Source of the DNA: Macrotrachela quadricornifera
Lineage: Eukaryota; Rotifera; Eurotatoria; Philodinida; Philodinidae
Direction of reading: 5' to 3'
Length of the DNA: 64,000 nt
Assembly: GCA_022393335.1 (NCBI GenBank)
Contig: JAJEKB010000488.1
Span: forward strand, 62,001 to 126,000
Below the pieces are notes generated by a model. It saw nothing but the letters and a program-made list of their open reading frames with translations. It was not told where the DNA came from and searched no databases. How positions within the stretch are numbered: position 1 is the stretch's first letter; each line of letters opens with the position of its first letter. Both the position numbers and the translations under genes were made by a program. Positions 52,801 through 64,000 of this stretch are shown here, piece by piece.

Positions 52801-55800
52801 TCATCGTCGTTCAAAAACTCCACCACCTTCGTCTTCTCGTGTTCGTTCACCATCACCTGCAACTGATCAACATCAAACCAAGGATCCTCGATCTCGTCAT
52901 CGGCGTTCAAAAACTCCTCCACCTTTAATTTCTCGAGTTCGCTCGCCATCGCCAGCGGTTGATCAACATCAAGTTAAAGATTCTCGATCAGGTCATCATC
53001 GTCGTTCAAAAACGCCACCATCTTCAATTTCACGAGCTCGTTCACCATCACCAACGCTTGAGCAGCATCAAACCAAGGATTCTCGATCACGTTTTCGACG
53101 TTCAGAAACTCCACCACCTTCATCTTCTCGTGTTCGTTCACTCTCACCACCAATAGTTGATCAACATGAAATTAATAATTCCCAAACACGTCAACAAGAA
53201 AGTACAAATATAGAACGTGCAAATTCACCACCACCACCACCACCACCATCACGACCACCTACATCAACAAAACGACGTAAACGTTGGGAAAATGAGGATG
53301 AATTTAATGAACGACAATCATTAGCACAAGCTGTACAACATGCAAGTCTTGAAGATGAATTACGTATGATTGCACAAACAAGTGTAGCAGAATTTGATAC
53401 ACCAAATGCTTTTCTTAATATTCCACAACAATCACAAGTACCAGCAACTGTTAGTAAATCGAAATGGGATGATGAAGATGAAATGTATGTTTCTTTTTTT
53501 TTATTTCGATAAATTTTTTCAATGGATATATTTCATAGGTCATCAAAAGAAAAAGTTAATCCTTCAGAAATGATATCTGATATTCCTAAAAAACCTGAAA
53601 AACCTGAAATATCATTATCAACTGATAAACAACAAACTAAAACATCATCAGTTTATAATCGACGCGAAAGAGAATCAAGCCGTGACCGTGACCGTGATCG
53701 TGATAGACGTGATCATTACTCATCACAAACTAGTAATAATCGATATCATGATCGAAAAGATTACAGTCATCGTCATAATGAAAGTCGTCGAAGATATTCA
53801 CCTTCACCATCTACTCGTGATCGTCATTCTAATCGATATGATCGAAATAAAGGTAAACTTTTTAACTGAAAATATCTTATTGAATCTTAGAGTACATGCT
53901 TTTTTTGTCTGAATGACCTTAAAAACATTATTGAACCTTGTATGATTAATTCGTGTGTGCATATAATGATAGGAAAAACTAGTCTTAACGCATGAAATAT
54001 CTGAAGAAAGTTATAATGTATTGAGGTGTGATATTTAGTAAAATGTAACACAATTTGTAGAGTTTATCTACGTATATATATTGCTTCTCAATGCCGTAAG
54101 TTTTTTATGCTAGTTAAAAAAAAACTATGAGACATGACGTCAAATTAGTAATGAAAACTTGTATATTTTGTATGTCATTTTATAGAGTTTTTACAATGAG
54201 AGAACATATTTATTGCATATTTCTTGTATAAAAGAACAAAATATGCGATTCTCACGACTAAATCTACATATATTTTTGTATTATCAAAGTCAGTTCAAAA
54301 AATATCCTTGTTAATATTTAATGCAGTGCGAATCATCGCATTCATACAATCCTTCATGCACGCATATGACCTTCGTACTGTGAGCATTTTTTTTATAGCA
54401 CAATTTGCACTTTGTGTCGCGATGACCTGGAGAACATCAAGTTACGAGAAACTTGTCTGGACTTTGTCGTAGAGACCTATAGCTCGAAATGATACAAAAG
54501 TTTTTAAATCTTTAAAATAAGGGTTCTCATTCATCTTTAGCAAGTTTTACAAAACAGCGATTTCACTTTCAACTTTTACTCATGATAATTAAGAATGATG
54601 AACTCGATTCTAGTCTTTTAAATCACCAACTGTTACAACAGAAAGTGATAGTGAAAACCATCGATAGAATAGAGTTGATTTCTGATGAAATCGTTTAGTT
54701 TTCTTATACGTATTCAATTCTATTGTCAAAATTTGAGGTTACTTCATACAATACTTACGTGATCCTTTCATGTCTTGCATTTCTCTTCTTAGACGTACGC
54801 ATTTAAAGTCATCATTTTGGTTGTAGTAATCTCATAAGTAGTAAATCAGAAAACACTAATTTAAATGCACAGCTGATATTTTATGATCGAATCGGTACAG
54901 TTAGTTTCCGTTTGTTTGACATGACCTTTCAATTCCTCAAAATAAACCATCCCAAGAGAAAACAATTTTTTGTCTATTTTTATTATTTTTAACCGTCGCA
55001 ATGACGAAAACGATGACAACAACAAAAGTTAGCTGTCGTTCTCTTTGATGATAAATAAGACAACTGTGAGTACAATTGTTGATAGATAAAATACCTAGGA
55101 GAAAGAAAGAAGCAATTAATCACTTGAAAGTATTCATCAGAAACATATCGATTAACGCAAACAAAGTTTAATTGATAGTGACTTTCACAATAGCTGCTGT
55201 TCCCTTTCATTTTGATTTTGATTAACTGATAGAAAAGAACGTCTGATTCTGATAAAATATAAATATGTTTAGGGAAAAAAACAATTATTCATTTTTTATG
55301 AAATATCAATTTTTTTTATTAATCGCTAGTCATAATTCCGTATTGCATTTCGCAATCGAATGAAGCTCGAATGCCGTCTGGTCCGATAAATTTAAGGCAA
55401 AAAGACCTGTTAATTGATAAAAACAGAGTATAAAATTTAAACTACATTTGTATAAAACTCACACTACACTATGCTAATACGTTTCAGAAATATTTCATCT
55501 GCTCTGAGTGCAATAAACGTTACCGTATGTAATAAAACAAGAGGAAAAATAGAAATATATGCATATAGTAACAATAAAGTAATATAGATAATGTAAAACG
55601 GTTACAATGTCACTGCAACATATAGAATAGAAGAACATTTTGATCTCCCTATTGTTTGTGATATAATAAGAACAAGAAAATCTCAGATGACGACAACTGC
55701 CAACTTATAGATTATATTGAAGATCAGCTTAACCACCTACAATTACTCTTAAGATTTAATAAAAAGTGCAAATAGTTGAAATACAATTTTATCTTTTCTG

Positions 55801-56963
55801 TTAAAAGACAATTATACAGATTTATTGATTGAATAGTAGTAAGTTATGCCTATAAAATTATTAGTAATATTTATCAAATAAACAATTCGTACTAAAAACA
55901 ATAAGAGACTAATATATTTAATCACATTACTTTAAAATAAAGATCACAGTTGACATCATTATTAATTTAACATACAGAATAGGAAGCTAATAAATTGTCA
56001 CATTCGTTATTTCCCATCTTGAAACATGATAATGATTTTTGTACTGATACTTGTCTTGCAAACTAATCAAAAAAATCTGTTATATTTTGCAAGTAAATTC
56101 GATAATACTTGCAAATAAAATATCTTCATGATTTTTCTTATATATTTTATGATATACTTGTTAGTTTTATTTATCTAACATCACAATCATTAGATAATAT
56201 CTACATTTCTGTCTAGATCAAATATTATTCTATTTTATATTGTTTATGTCCGATGATTAAAATAAATCAATCGGTCCACAATGTTTTTTTTTCGTATATT
56301 AGATAAGAAAATATGCGTTTAGTATATTTTCTTCGCACATTCTATATAAGTAACTTATTAACTATGGCTTTTATATCTCATTCTACTTAATATACAATTA
56401 TATGTTCTTATTAGCGAGTACAGTAATGTCAAGCGTATAGTAATATTGTCTGTTACCAATGACACGTAAATGTAAGATGGCTATCGATTACGTTGAATAG
56501 TAGATAAATACCAATACAAACCAAAATTTTTTTATGTCAAATAAAATTATCTCGAACTATATTATTTTATTTATAAAAATTAAATGTTTTTTTTTATAGG
56601 TAAAGATCGTGATTATCATCGAAGAAATGATGATCGTGAACGAGGTAAATTTATTCGAAGTATTTTTATAAAAATATATTTGTCGTATGTTAGATGACCG
56701 TCGTCGTAGTCCAGGTCGTTCATCCCATTCTGATACATCAAGTCGACAAAAGCCAAAACGACAATCATCTAGTTCAAGTTCATCATCATCATCGTCATCA
56801 TCACGTAGTTCGTCTGGATCGTATGTTTAATTTTTCTTATTTTCATAATAAAATTAAAAAAAAAAATTCTTTTATTTATAGACGTAATGAACGTAGTCGA
56901 ACATCACCTGTTCAATCAAATGAACAAAAACAAATTAAAACTGTACCTTTATCTTGTGTATAA
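49844..56963 (+). CDS. PPIG: SR-cyclophilin (peptidyl-prolyl isomerase G)
   Basis: Fourteen exons (49844-49895, 49955-50029, 50089-50196, 50406-50450, 50508-50595, 50663-50692, 51150-51289, 51365-51737, 51870-51939, 52004-53484, 53539-53852, 56600-56644, 56694-56820, 56882-56963) give 1009 aa (human 754). The cyclophilin domain (about 1-170) starts [10 protein letters not shown] and keeps [46 protein letters not shown] and HVVFGHV, so catalytic Arg, Phe, Gln and His positions are intact. A Lys-rich nuclear linker, the family-specific DPDEIPEIP...[14 protein letters not shown] and RTPPHWR motifs and a long Arg/Ser-rich tail follow; the tail holds a 7-unit repeat. It is a nuclear speckle protein linked to splicing and Pol II CTD. 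Intron 11 is 2747 nt and holds a repeat copy. Confidence 0.93.
52487..53170 (+). repeat. Seven tandem 32-33 aa repeats in the PPIG RS tail
   Basis: Seven in-frame units of 96-99 bp, each of the form [18 protein letters not shown] followed by RSPSP and D/EQHQ. Some neighbouring units differ at few positions, which suggests recent unit turnover. A half unit (KKDSRS) precedes them and a decayed one (DQHEINNSQ) follows. Confidence 0.9.
54361..55205 (-). repeat. Dispersed repeat, copy B, inside PPIG intron 11
   Basis: Inverted partner of 48050-48860. It explains about a third of the 2747-nt intron. Its ends pair with the ends of copy A near CATTGTGAAAG (inner end of A's start) and AAGGTCATATG. 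Confidence 0.8.
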
Positions 56964-57058
56964 TATCTTGTTGTCTTACACTATTTCCTTAGTCTATCTC
57001 TTGTTGTTTTTTGTTTGTGTCAAAAACGCTAAAATGTGTGTTGATTTCTTTTTTTTTC

Positions 57059-57060
57059 AG
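57059..57060 (+). promoter_or_regulatory. Acceptor-like AG upstream of RRAGC
   Basis: TTGATTTCTTTTTTTTTCAG ends here, 32 nt before the ATG at 57093 and 97 nt after the PPIG stop. It is a textbook acceptor with no obvious cis donor other than the GTATAA overlapping the PPIG stop. Confidence 0.4.
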
Positions 57061-57092
57061 ATACTTTATCAGGAAAAAAAAATCTTTTATTC

Positions 57093-60000
57093 ATGATTGA
57101 CACAACATCAACAGCAGTCAATGATACGGGTGGTGATAATCCTAATAATCAGAATTTATTTACACGTCCATGTATCTTATTAACTGGTCTTCGTCGATCA
57201 GGTAAAACATCCATACAACGTGTTATATTTACAAAAATGCAACCATCACAAACACAATTTCTTGAATCAACACCACGTTTAACAACGAGTCAATTTTCTT
57301 GTGGTTCATTTATTAATTTTCAAGTACAAGAATTACCCGGTCAATTACATGTATTTCCATCATCACAATCTCCAAGTAATGCAAGTGGGAGTAATCAAGC
57401 ATCACCATATGATGACGATACAACACATATGGTTGGAGGTGGTTATGATATGGAACGTTTATTAAAACGATGTAATGCTGTTGTATATATAGTCGATGCT
57501 CAAGATGATTATAGCGAATCAATTGGTCGCTTAAATATGATTATACAATTAGGTAGATATGTGAATCCAAAAATACGATATGAAGTATTTATACATAAAG
57601 TTGATCAATTGTCAGAAGAAGCAAAAATAGAAACACAACGAGATATTCATAATCAGGTATAGTGAAATATTAAAATTCATTTCGTTATATCGAAATCAAA
57701 GTATTTCGTATTTAAATTTACAATACTATAGGAAACAGAAAAGATGAGCACTAAGAAAGTTTAGCAAAAAAAAGTTAACCACGAAAAGAAAGATTAATTT
57801 ATACATGTTGAGAATGAATAGACGAATACCAATGTATGTTAATGAGATCAGACGCGAAAAAGACAAACATAAGTACCAATGTACTTGAACTTATCACTAT
57901 TAATAACATTAGATGGATAATGACAAAATAATTAATTACGCTGTTATAAATAATAATGGAACATTTGTTCCCTGACACTAACAGTTTCTTAACATGTCAA
58001 CTATTTCTAATAACGGTAGAAGAAAACAAGAAATACGCTAAGATGTCAATAGTTTTTTTTATACATGAGGGATTGATGTACCACTGAAAAGAAACATGTT
58101 GACGTTGTATCAAATATTTTACACATCACCATTATTCTTTTCTTTGTACATGTGTTTTTACAAATAATATTATTAAACTTTATTAACACAGATGCATGTA
58201 AAACTGATGATACAGCATTTGAACACGAGGGATTTGACGAGCGAATTGCTCATTGTGCTCGTTACAATCAAGAAACACGGAACATTATCGTTACTAATTG
58301 TTGCAACGATAAAGATACTTAACTTATAACAATAACTTGCATTTATAAATGTCAGTTTAATATACCTAGATTTATCTAATAAAGGAATTTCCCGTTTACT
58401 ATCACGTGATAACATTGATTTCTCATAGAATATAAATATATTTGCATATTTATTTATTAGACTATATTTACAAACTCATTTTCTTGTTCAACTTTCACCA
58501 ACCCCTTTTTCATAAGTATATCAAAAAGCATTCGTGTATAAGTATTACTTTCATTCTTATATAAATAGCAACAATTTTTTTAGTTTTCACATTGTGTTTT
58601 GTAATAATTGACAGAGAACTTGCCATGATGGAAATGTTTTTCTTATTTCTTAGGTACTTAATGAGATCTTTCAGATTAATAGATATTCTTATATAAACTT
58701 TTGTACTCTAAGAATAAAAATTTGTTTTTAGAGAATAAAGGAAATAAATAAATAAAGACAAGAAAGTATTGATCTAGAATAATTAGACAAAACTATTCCT
58801 TATAGTCTCTATTATATTACCTAAATAAATGTAATAATTATTTTCTTGGATATAATACCTGTTCAGGACTATTAAAAGATATTTGATCAATAAATCAACG
58901 AAATCGATGTTGATAGTTCTTATCATATTGAACTATTATATGGTTCATTTTTTGGCTTTAGATAATTTTTAGAGATTAGGACAAATTATATGATCCTGTC
59001 TATTAGATTTTGCAAACACAATAAAAATAAGTAGATTTTCATATGCCGCTTTATTGAGATCTATGCATGGTTTTAAAAATAAACGCTTCATTCTTACTAC
59101 TTTTCTAATACATTAAGTACTGATCAGATGAATATATATATGTGCAAATTTTTCATGTCAATGGCCGTTAGAATTTTATAGAAGTCGAAAAAAATTCTTC
59201 AGAATCTATAGGAAGTCATTGGACTACATCTGAACTTATCATCATTCGTATAGTCTTAAAAGAAGGAAGAAAAAAAAGAGCAAATATCAATGATCATTGA
59301 ATTCTATTACAAGAGTCATATTCTGAATCTACTTTTTCCTTCTTGATTATCATTATAATTAATTTTTCTTTTGTTTAGGTACGTGATCGTTTTTCTGATG
59401 CTGTTGGTGGAATAGATTCATGGGTACCAACAGTTTCAATGGCAAATCTAAATTCTCAAGATATTTTAATAAATTTTCATTTAACATCAATATTTGATCA
59501 TTCAATATTTGAAGCATTTTCAAAAGTAATACAAAAATTATTACCACAATTTGGTCATTTAGAACATTTGCTCAATTATCTTTTATCTGCATCAAATATT
59601 GAACAAGCATTTTTATTTGATGTACAAACAAAAATAAGTATTGCAAATGATTCATCACCAACTGATATGCAAGTAAATAAAATAAAAAAAAATTCTAGAA
59701 TAAAAACTATATTAATTTATAAATTAATTATTCTTTTTCCTTTTTTTTTTTGTTTTTTAAAGATGTATGAATTATGTTGTGATATGATTGATTTATTGAT
59801 TCATATGAGTGAAATATATGGACAACCAAATCGTAATGGTGTTCAAACTATCGAAGATGATGGAATAATAAATGGGGAACGATATGAATGGGGTTATGGA
59901 CCTGAAAATTATGAGAATAATGTATCTATTATAGACGGTGATCATGTATTAGCTGAAAATTCATCTTCAAATAGTAAAAGAAGTTGAACTAATTTTTAGA

Positions 60001-60335
60001 ATATAAAAGTTTTTTTGTTTTTTTTTGTTGATGTATTAGGTCCATTAAGTACAACACCATTGACAAATCATCCATATTCGTCATTAATAGAAACTACTAA
60101 TGAACCTGCATCGAGTGTATTTGATTCAATGTCATCAAGTGTTATAAAATTAACCGGTGGTCGTGCACTTTATCTCAAAGAAATTAATCGTCATTTAGCA
60201 TTAATATGTGTTTTACGTGAAGAAGCACTTACAAAACAAGCTTTTATTGATTATAATGTTAAACAATTAAAAGACTCTATTTTGAAATTATTTCATTTAG
60301 ATAATCCAACTTCATCAAATCTTGTGACATCATAG
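57093..60335 (+). CDS. RRAGC: Ras-related GTP-binding protein C/D (Rag GTPase)
   Basis: Four exons (57093-57656, 59379-59672, 59763-59982, 60040-60335) give 457 aa (human RagC 399). The G domain has GLRRSGKTS (32-40), ELPGQ for the switch II region, IYVIDAQDDY-type [13 protein letters not shown], and HKVD as the base-recognition motif with ETQRDIH after it. The C-terminal roadblock domain shows [43 protein letters not shown] and [18 protein letters not shown]. RagC/D pairs with RagA/B to recruit mTORC1 to lysosomes when amino acids are present. Odd: about 30 extra Ser/Asn/Gly residues follow ELPGQ, and a 60-residue disordered insert (around [16 protein letters not shown]) splits the roadblock domain. 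Intron 1 is 1722 nt. Confidence 0.92.
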
Positions 60336-63279
60336 AATGGATTATTTAAATAATAAATTGGAAAAATAAAAAAAACAAAACAATTCATTTCTTCTTTTTT
60401 ATCTATTATTTCTATCCCGAGCCCACCATTGTATCAGGAATGCATGTTTCTATTGTTTTTAAAAACCCCGTCTATCGTGTTTCACATGCATAAGCATTGT
60501 TCTTTTGTGTATGTATATAAATATATCTAATTCATAGCACAACAATAATGCTTTATTGTCTATTTTTTAATTGATAAAGCATTATGGTTTGTCTGTTTTT
60601 TTTTTACCTAATCCTTCTACTGCGCATTGGCACAAACAGTGAATTGTCTGTTCGGTTTTTCATATTTTTTTTTCTGCTTTATATTTCTTACATGTGTGTG
60701 TGTGTGTGTGTGCGTGCGCACAATAAGTGTTTTTTTTCTTGTGTTTTTCATATACACAATTTGTCCTGTTTTTCTTGTTCTTTTTGTGCGCACATTTCGT
60801 TAAATAAAAAAAAATCAATAGTGCAAATCAGGAATAATGATTTTTAAGAATGAATTTCATGAAATAACCATTCAATATATCAGGAACTGATTGCCGAAAA
60901 GTTTTAGCGTTTAGAATAAATTAACTATGTTGAAAGAGCATGAGAAGTTAATATAAAATTCATTTTTTTTTACAACTTTTGAATGACGTCTTTTAGTATC
61001 TCGATGATTCAATTGTCTTGAGCCCAATAATATCAGTCTATGAAAACTATGATTTTTTATCACAAAAACGTTGATTAAAGCCAGTATCAAATTACATCCA
61101 TCGATACGGCAGAACCTGTACTTCCTAATTGTATGTGTTACATATGTAATATTATGTTGCTTAGAGAAGAATATAATCCATTATAATATGTAAAGTTAAC
61201 CTATATGTAGCTGTTGTTCATTCAATATTAAATACACTTCTAGCATTTTAGTACAAATACGAATAGACATATATTGAGCTACATATGAGAGTTGAATGAT
61301 TAGGTGAACAGTCAACATCTTAGTTCAAGGTCAAGAATTAATCTAAGATATTAGCAAAAGAAAAACCTGTATTTATAGTTTATAGCTAAAATAATCAACT
61401 CTTTTGCCTTCGTTCAAATAATATCTTAAGATGCTCTCATGTCCATACGAAAAAATAAAATAAATCAAACGATTATTTGGTTCAACATATCAAATAACTA
61501 ATTGTTTCATTGTATCTTTTATTCGTAAATGAACCTATTTGAAATCTTCAAGAAAAATTTAATAAAATTAAGTTCATGCAAGCGAATATTTTATCGTATT
61601 TCCAACACCAATCAGAAAGTTTTCTTCCAACATAATCCAGTAGAACACACTAACTAATTGCTCGTAATCATTTTGATTAGGCATGTACCAAACTTCAGAA
61701 TAGTTTAGGTTTGATTCTTGACTAGTAGCCGTCTCATCGATCTCGTGCTATTATTATTATTGTTACAATGGTTGCAACAAAAAATTATTCATGTATTACA
61801 ATCATATTCTAAATTAGATTACGATACAATGGACAGCTATTATTTTGATCATTAGACGAACAAAATTTCGGCTTGGTCGCTCAGAAAAATATTTCAAAAA
61901 TAGTAAATGTCATTGTGTTTTGAGCATTTGACTGTATTTAAACATTATAGTATTATTCTTGTTTTTTTCAGTCAGATTTATAAAAAAAAGATAGTCAATC
62001 ATAGAAGACAACAGTTTTCAATATTTTTGAAATTATTATGATTATGATAAAATGTTTTTTGAGATTCACATTTCAAACAATTTATTTAATATTTAAAAAG
62101 ATTAATTGAACTTCTTGGAAATATTTATGTTGAATAACCAATAACTTTTCTAGTTATTATTTTGTTAGGTAGTAAGATTCAACTGATTTTCTGTTAAATA
62201 AATTTATTCGTTTGACTATGTGATAGTTCATATAATTTAGCACCAAAAATGCTTTTAATAACATTAAAATCAAATAAAAATAAAATTTTCATTTTACATA
62301 CATATATGTAAACTTCTATGTTGTATAGACATCATTGAAAAGATAACAATATACTGCTAAAGATTACGTATCTTCTTTAGGGTACTCGATATTTATATAA
62401 AATTTTTTTCTTATTGCGTCGTTTGAATTGTATATTGTCAGAATTTTTACAATGAATTAATACAATCAAAATGTTGTTTTCTTTTGAATTGAAGTTTTTC
62501 GATGTATCTATTTGCTAAATTTAAATCTAATTTACATCGATAATCATTATGAAAAAATAATTTAATGTCTATATTTCTAAAAAATAATTACACAAAGATG
62601 ATTTTTTTTTATTAAAAGTTCGAAATATATAATTAGTAAACTATTCCTTCTATTTTTATTTGAGATCATTATAGTCCTGAATGATTCCGTAGAAAGACTA
62701 TTTTATTCTCCTGTGTAATGAGTCTTGTTATAATGAATATACATTGAACGAAGGTCATCTTATGTCATCATCATTAATGTGGCATTTGTAGATACTCTCT
62801 TATTAGTTTCATTCTATTTTTACAATAGAAGCATTCTAAATTATCATCTATTTTTATATATTAAAAGAATATGCACATTATTACATTATAGCAACATAAA
62901 TATCATGTCTTAGTTCTTATTATTATTTCTGTTTAAACAAATATTAAAGAGATTTATAGAAAAGAATACATTTCATTAAAGATGCACAGAAATCTTTTCA
63001 ATGTTCACTGAATAACATTTCATTTGTTTATTGTAGTGATGAAGTGGTTTCTAAGGAATTCTTTGTACTATTTTTATTCGTTTTTTTTTTTCGTTGTATT
63101 TGTTTGATCGTCAGTCAAAAGTGTCTCCAATAGAAACTCGATATTATACTCTCATTATTTGATGAAACTAGGAAAAAAAAATGAAATGATTCATCACTGG
63201 CTGTTACTACTAACGTCCGATTATTCTCTCTTTCTTGTTTTTTTTTTCTTTCGTCGCCTTCGTTACACATTCACTCGTC
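60336..63279. other. Gene-poor spacer upstream of alpha-tubulin
   Basis: 2.9 kb with no coding signal on either strand. It includes a (TG)n run at about 60692-60712 and T-rich 3' flank of the Rag gene. Confidence 0.5.
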
Positions 63280-63320
63280 TATATAAAATTTCAGCCCAAC
63301 TCGTACACTTTGTCAGTCAG
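63280..63320 (+). promoter_or_regulatory. Alpha-tubulin core promoter (TATA and initiator)
   Basis: TATATAAA at 63280-63287 is followed about 33 nt later by TCAGTC (63313-63318), a good initiator match. The 5' UTR then runs to a GTATGT donor at 63414 and a TTTATTAG acceptor at 63466, 3 nt before the ATG. Confidence 0.65.
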
Positions 63321-63466
63321 TCGCAACAAAGAGACGAGAGAGAGAGCAAACAAGTAACCATTACTTATACAACAATTTCAACCTTTTTTTATTAAAAAAA
63401 AACCGAAACAACAGTATGTTTGCATATTATTTCCTTTTTTTTCTAATAAACCTTTTTCTTTATTAG

Positions 63467-64000
<534 letters not shown>

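Noticed and set aside
52116..53156. Long open frames in other frames across the PPIG RS tail
   Set aside because: They are shadows of a biased Arg/Ser/His repeat; only one frame joins the flanking exons.
61000..63270. Possible genes upstream of alpha-tubulin
   Set aside because: Only short AT-rich frames without domains, splice continuity or codon bias.

Overview
This is an AT-rich animal nuclear genome window. Genes are compact and have many introns, mostly about 50-65 nt with GT..AG ends and a T-rich acceptor ending TTTAG, separated by short intergenic gaps. The gene content is metazoan: a claudin-like four-span protein, a Ly6 domain protein, SF3A1, ODAD3, SH2D4, RRAGC/D, UBFD1, PPIG and alpha-tubulin. 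Base composition, intron size, very close tandem genes and splice acceptors placed just before start codons suggest a bdelloid rotifer. That is my inference; no species marker can be read directly.

Layout. 1-14.4 kb: end of an unrecognised Cys/His-rich gene, a claudin/PMP22-like gene with an in-frame TGA, KDSR, a long-TIR mariner-like element, RNF14 (RBR ubiquitin ligase), ODAD3 (minus strand) and a second RBR ligase transcribed divergently from it. 14.4-25 kb: a repeat-bearing spacer, two tandem PAP2 lipid phosphatases (the second with two alternative first exons), and a gene-free stretch with a 10-N gap. 25-34 kb: a class C-like 7TM receptor, a CDK-like pseudokinase, a minus-strand Ly6 protein, and spacers.

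34-47 kb: SF3A1 followed 87 bp later by a RACGAP1-like gene that keeps its C1 finger but has no RhoGAP domain; SH2D4 (minus); UBFD1 with a small TIR element in an intron; and an NDT-type mitochondrial carrier. 47-64 kb: a small CDCA3-like gene (minus) divergent from PPIG, whose huge intron 11 holds one of two inverted ~0.8 kb repeats; RRAGC/D; a gene-poor spacer; and the 5' end of an alpha-tubulin gene with a TATA promoter.

The genes do not form one pathway. The most striking organisational theme is five closely spaced same-strand gene pairs with acceptor-like sites just upstream of the downstream ATG, as expected if mRNAs are trans-spliced to a leader. Exon boundaries were worked out by hand from reading-frame continuity and splice motifs; in every complete multi-exon gene the exon sum is a multiple of three.
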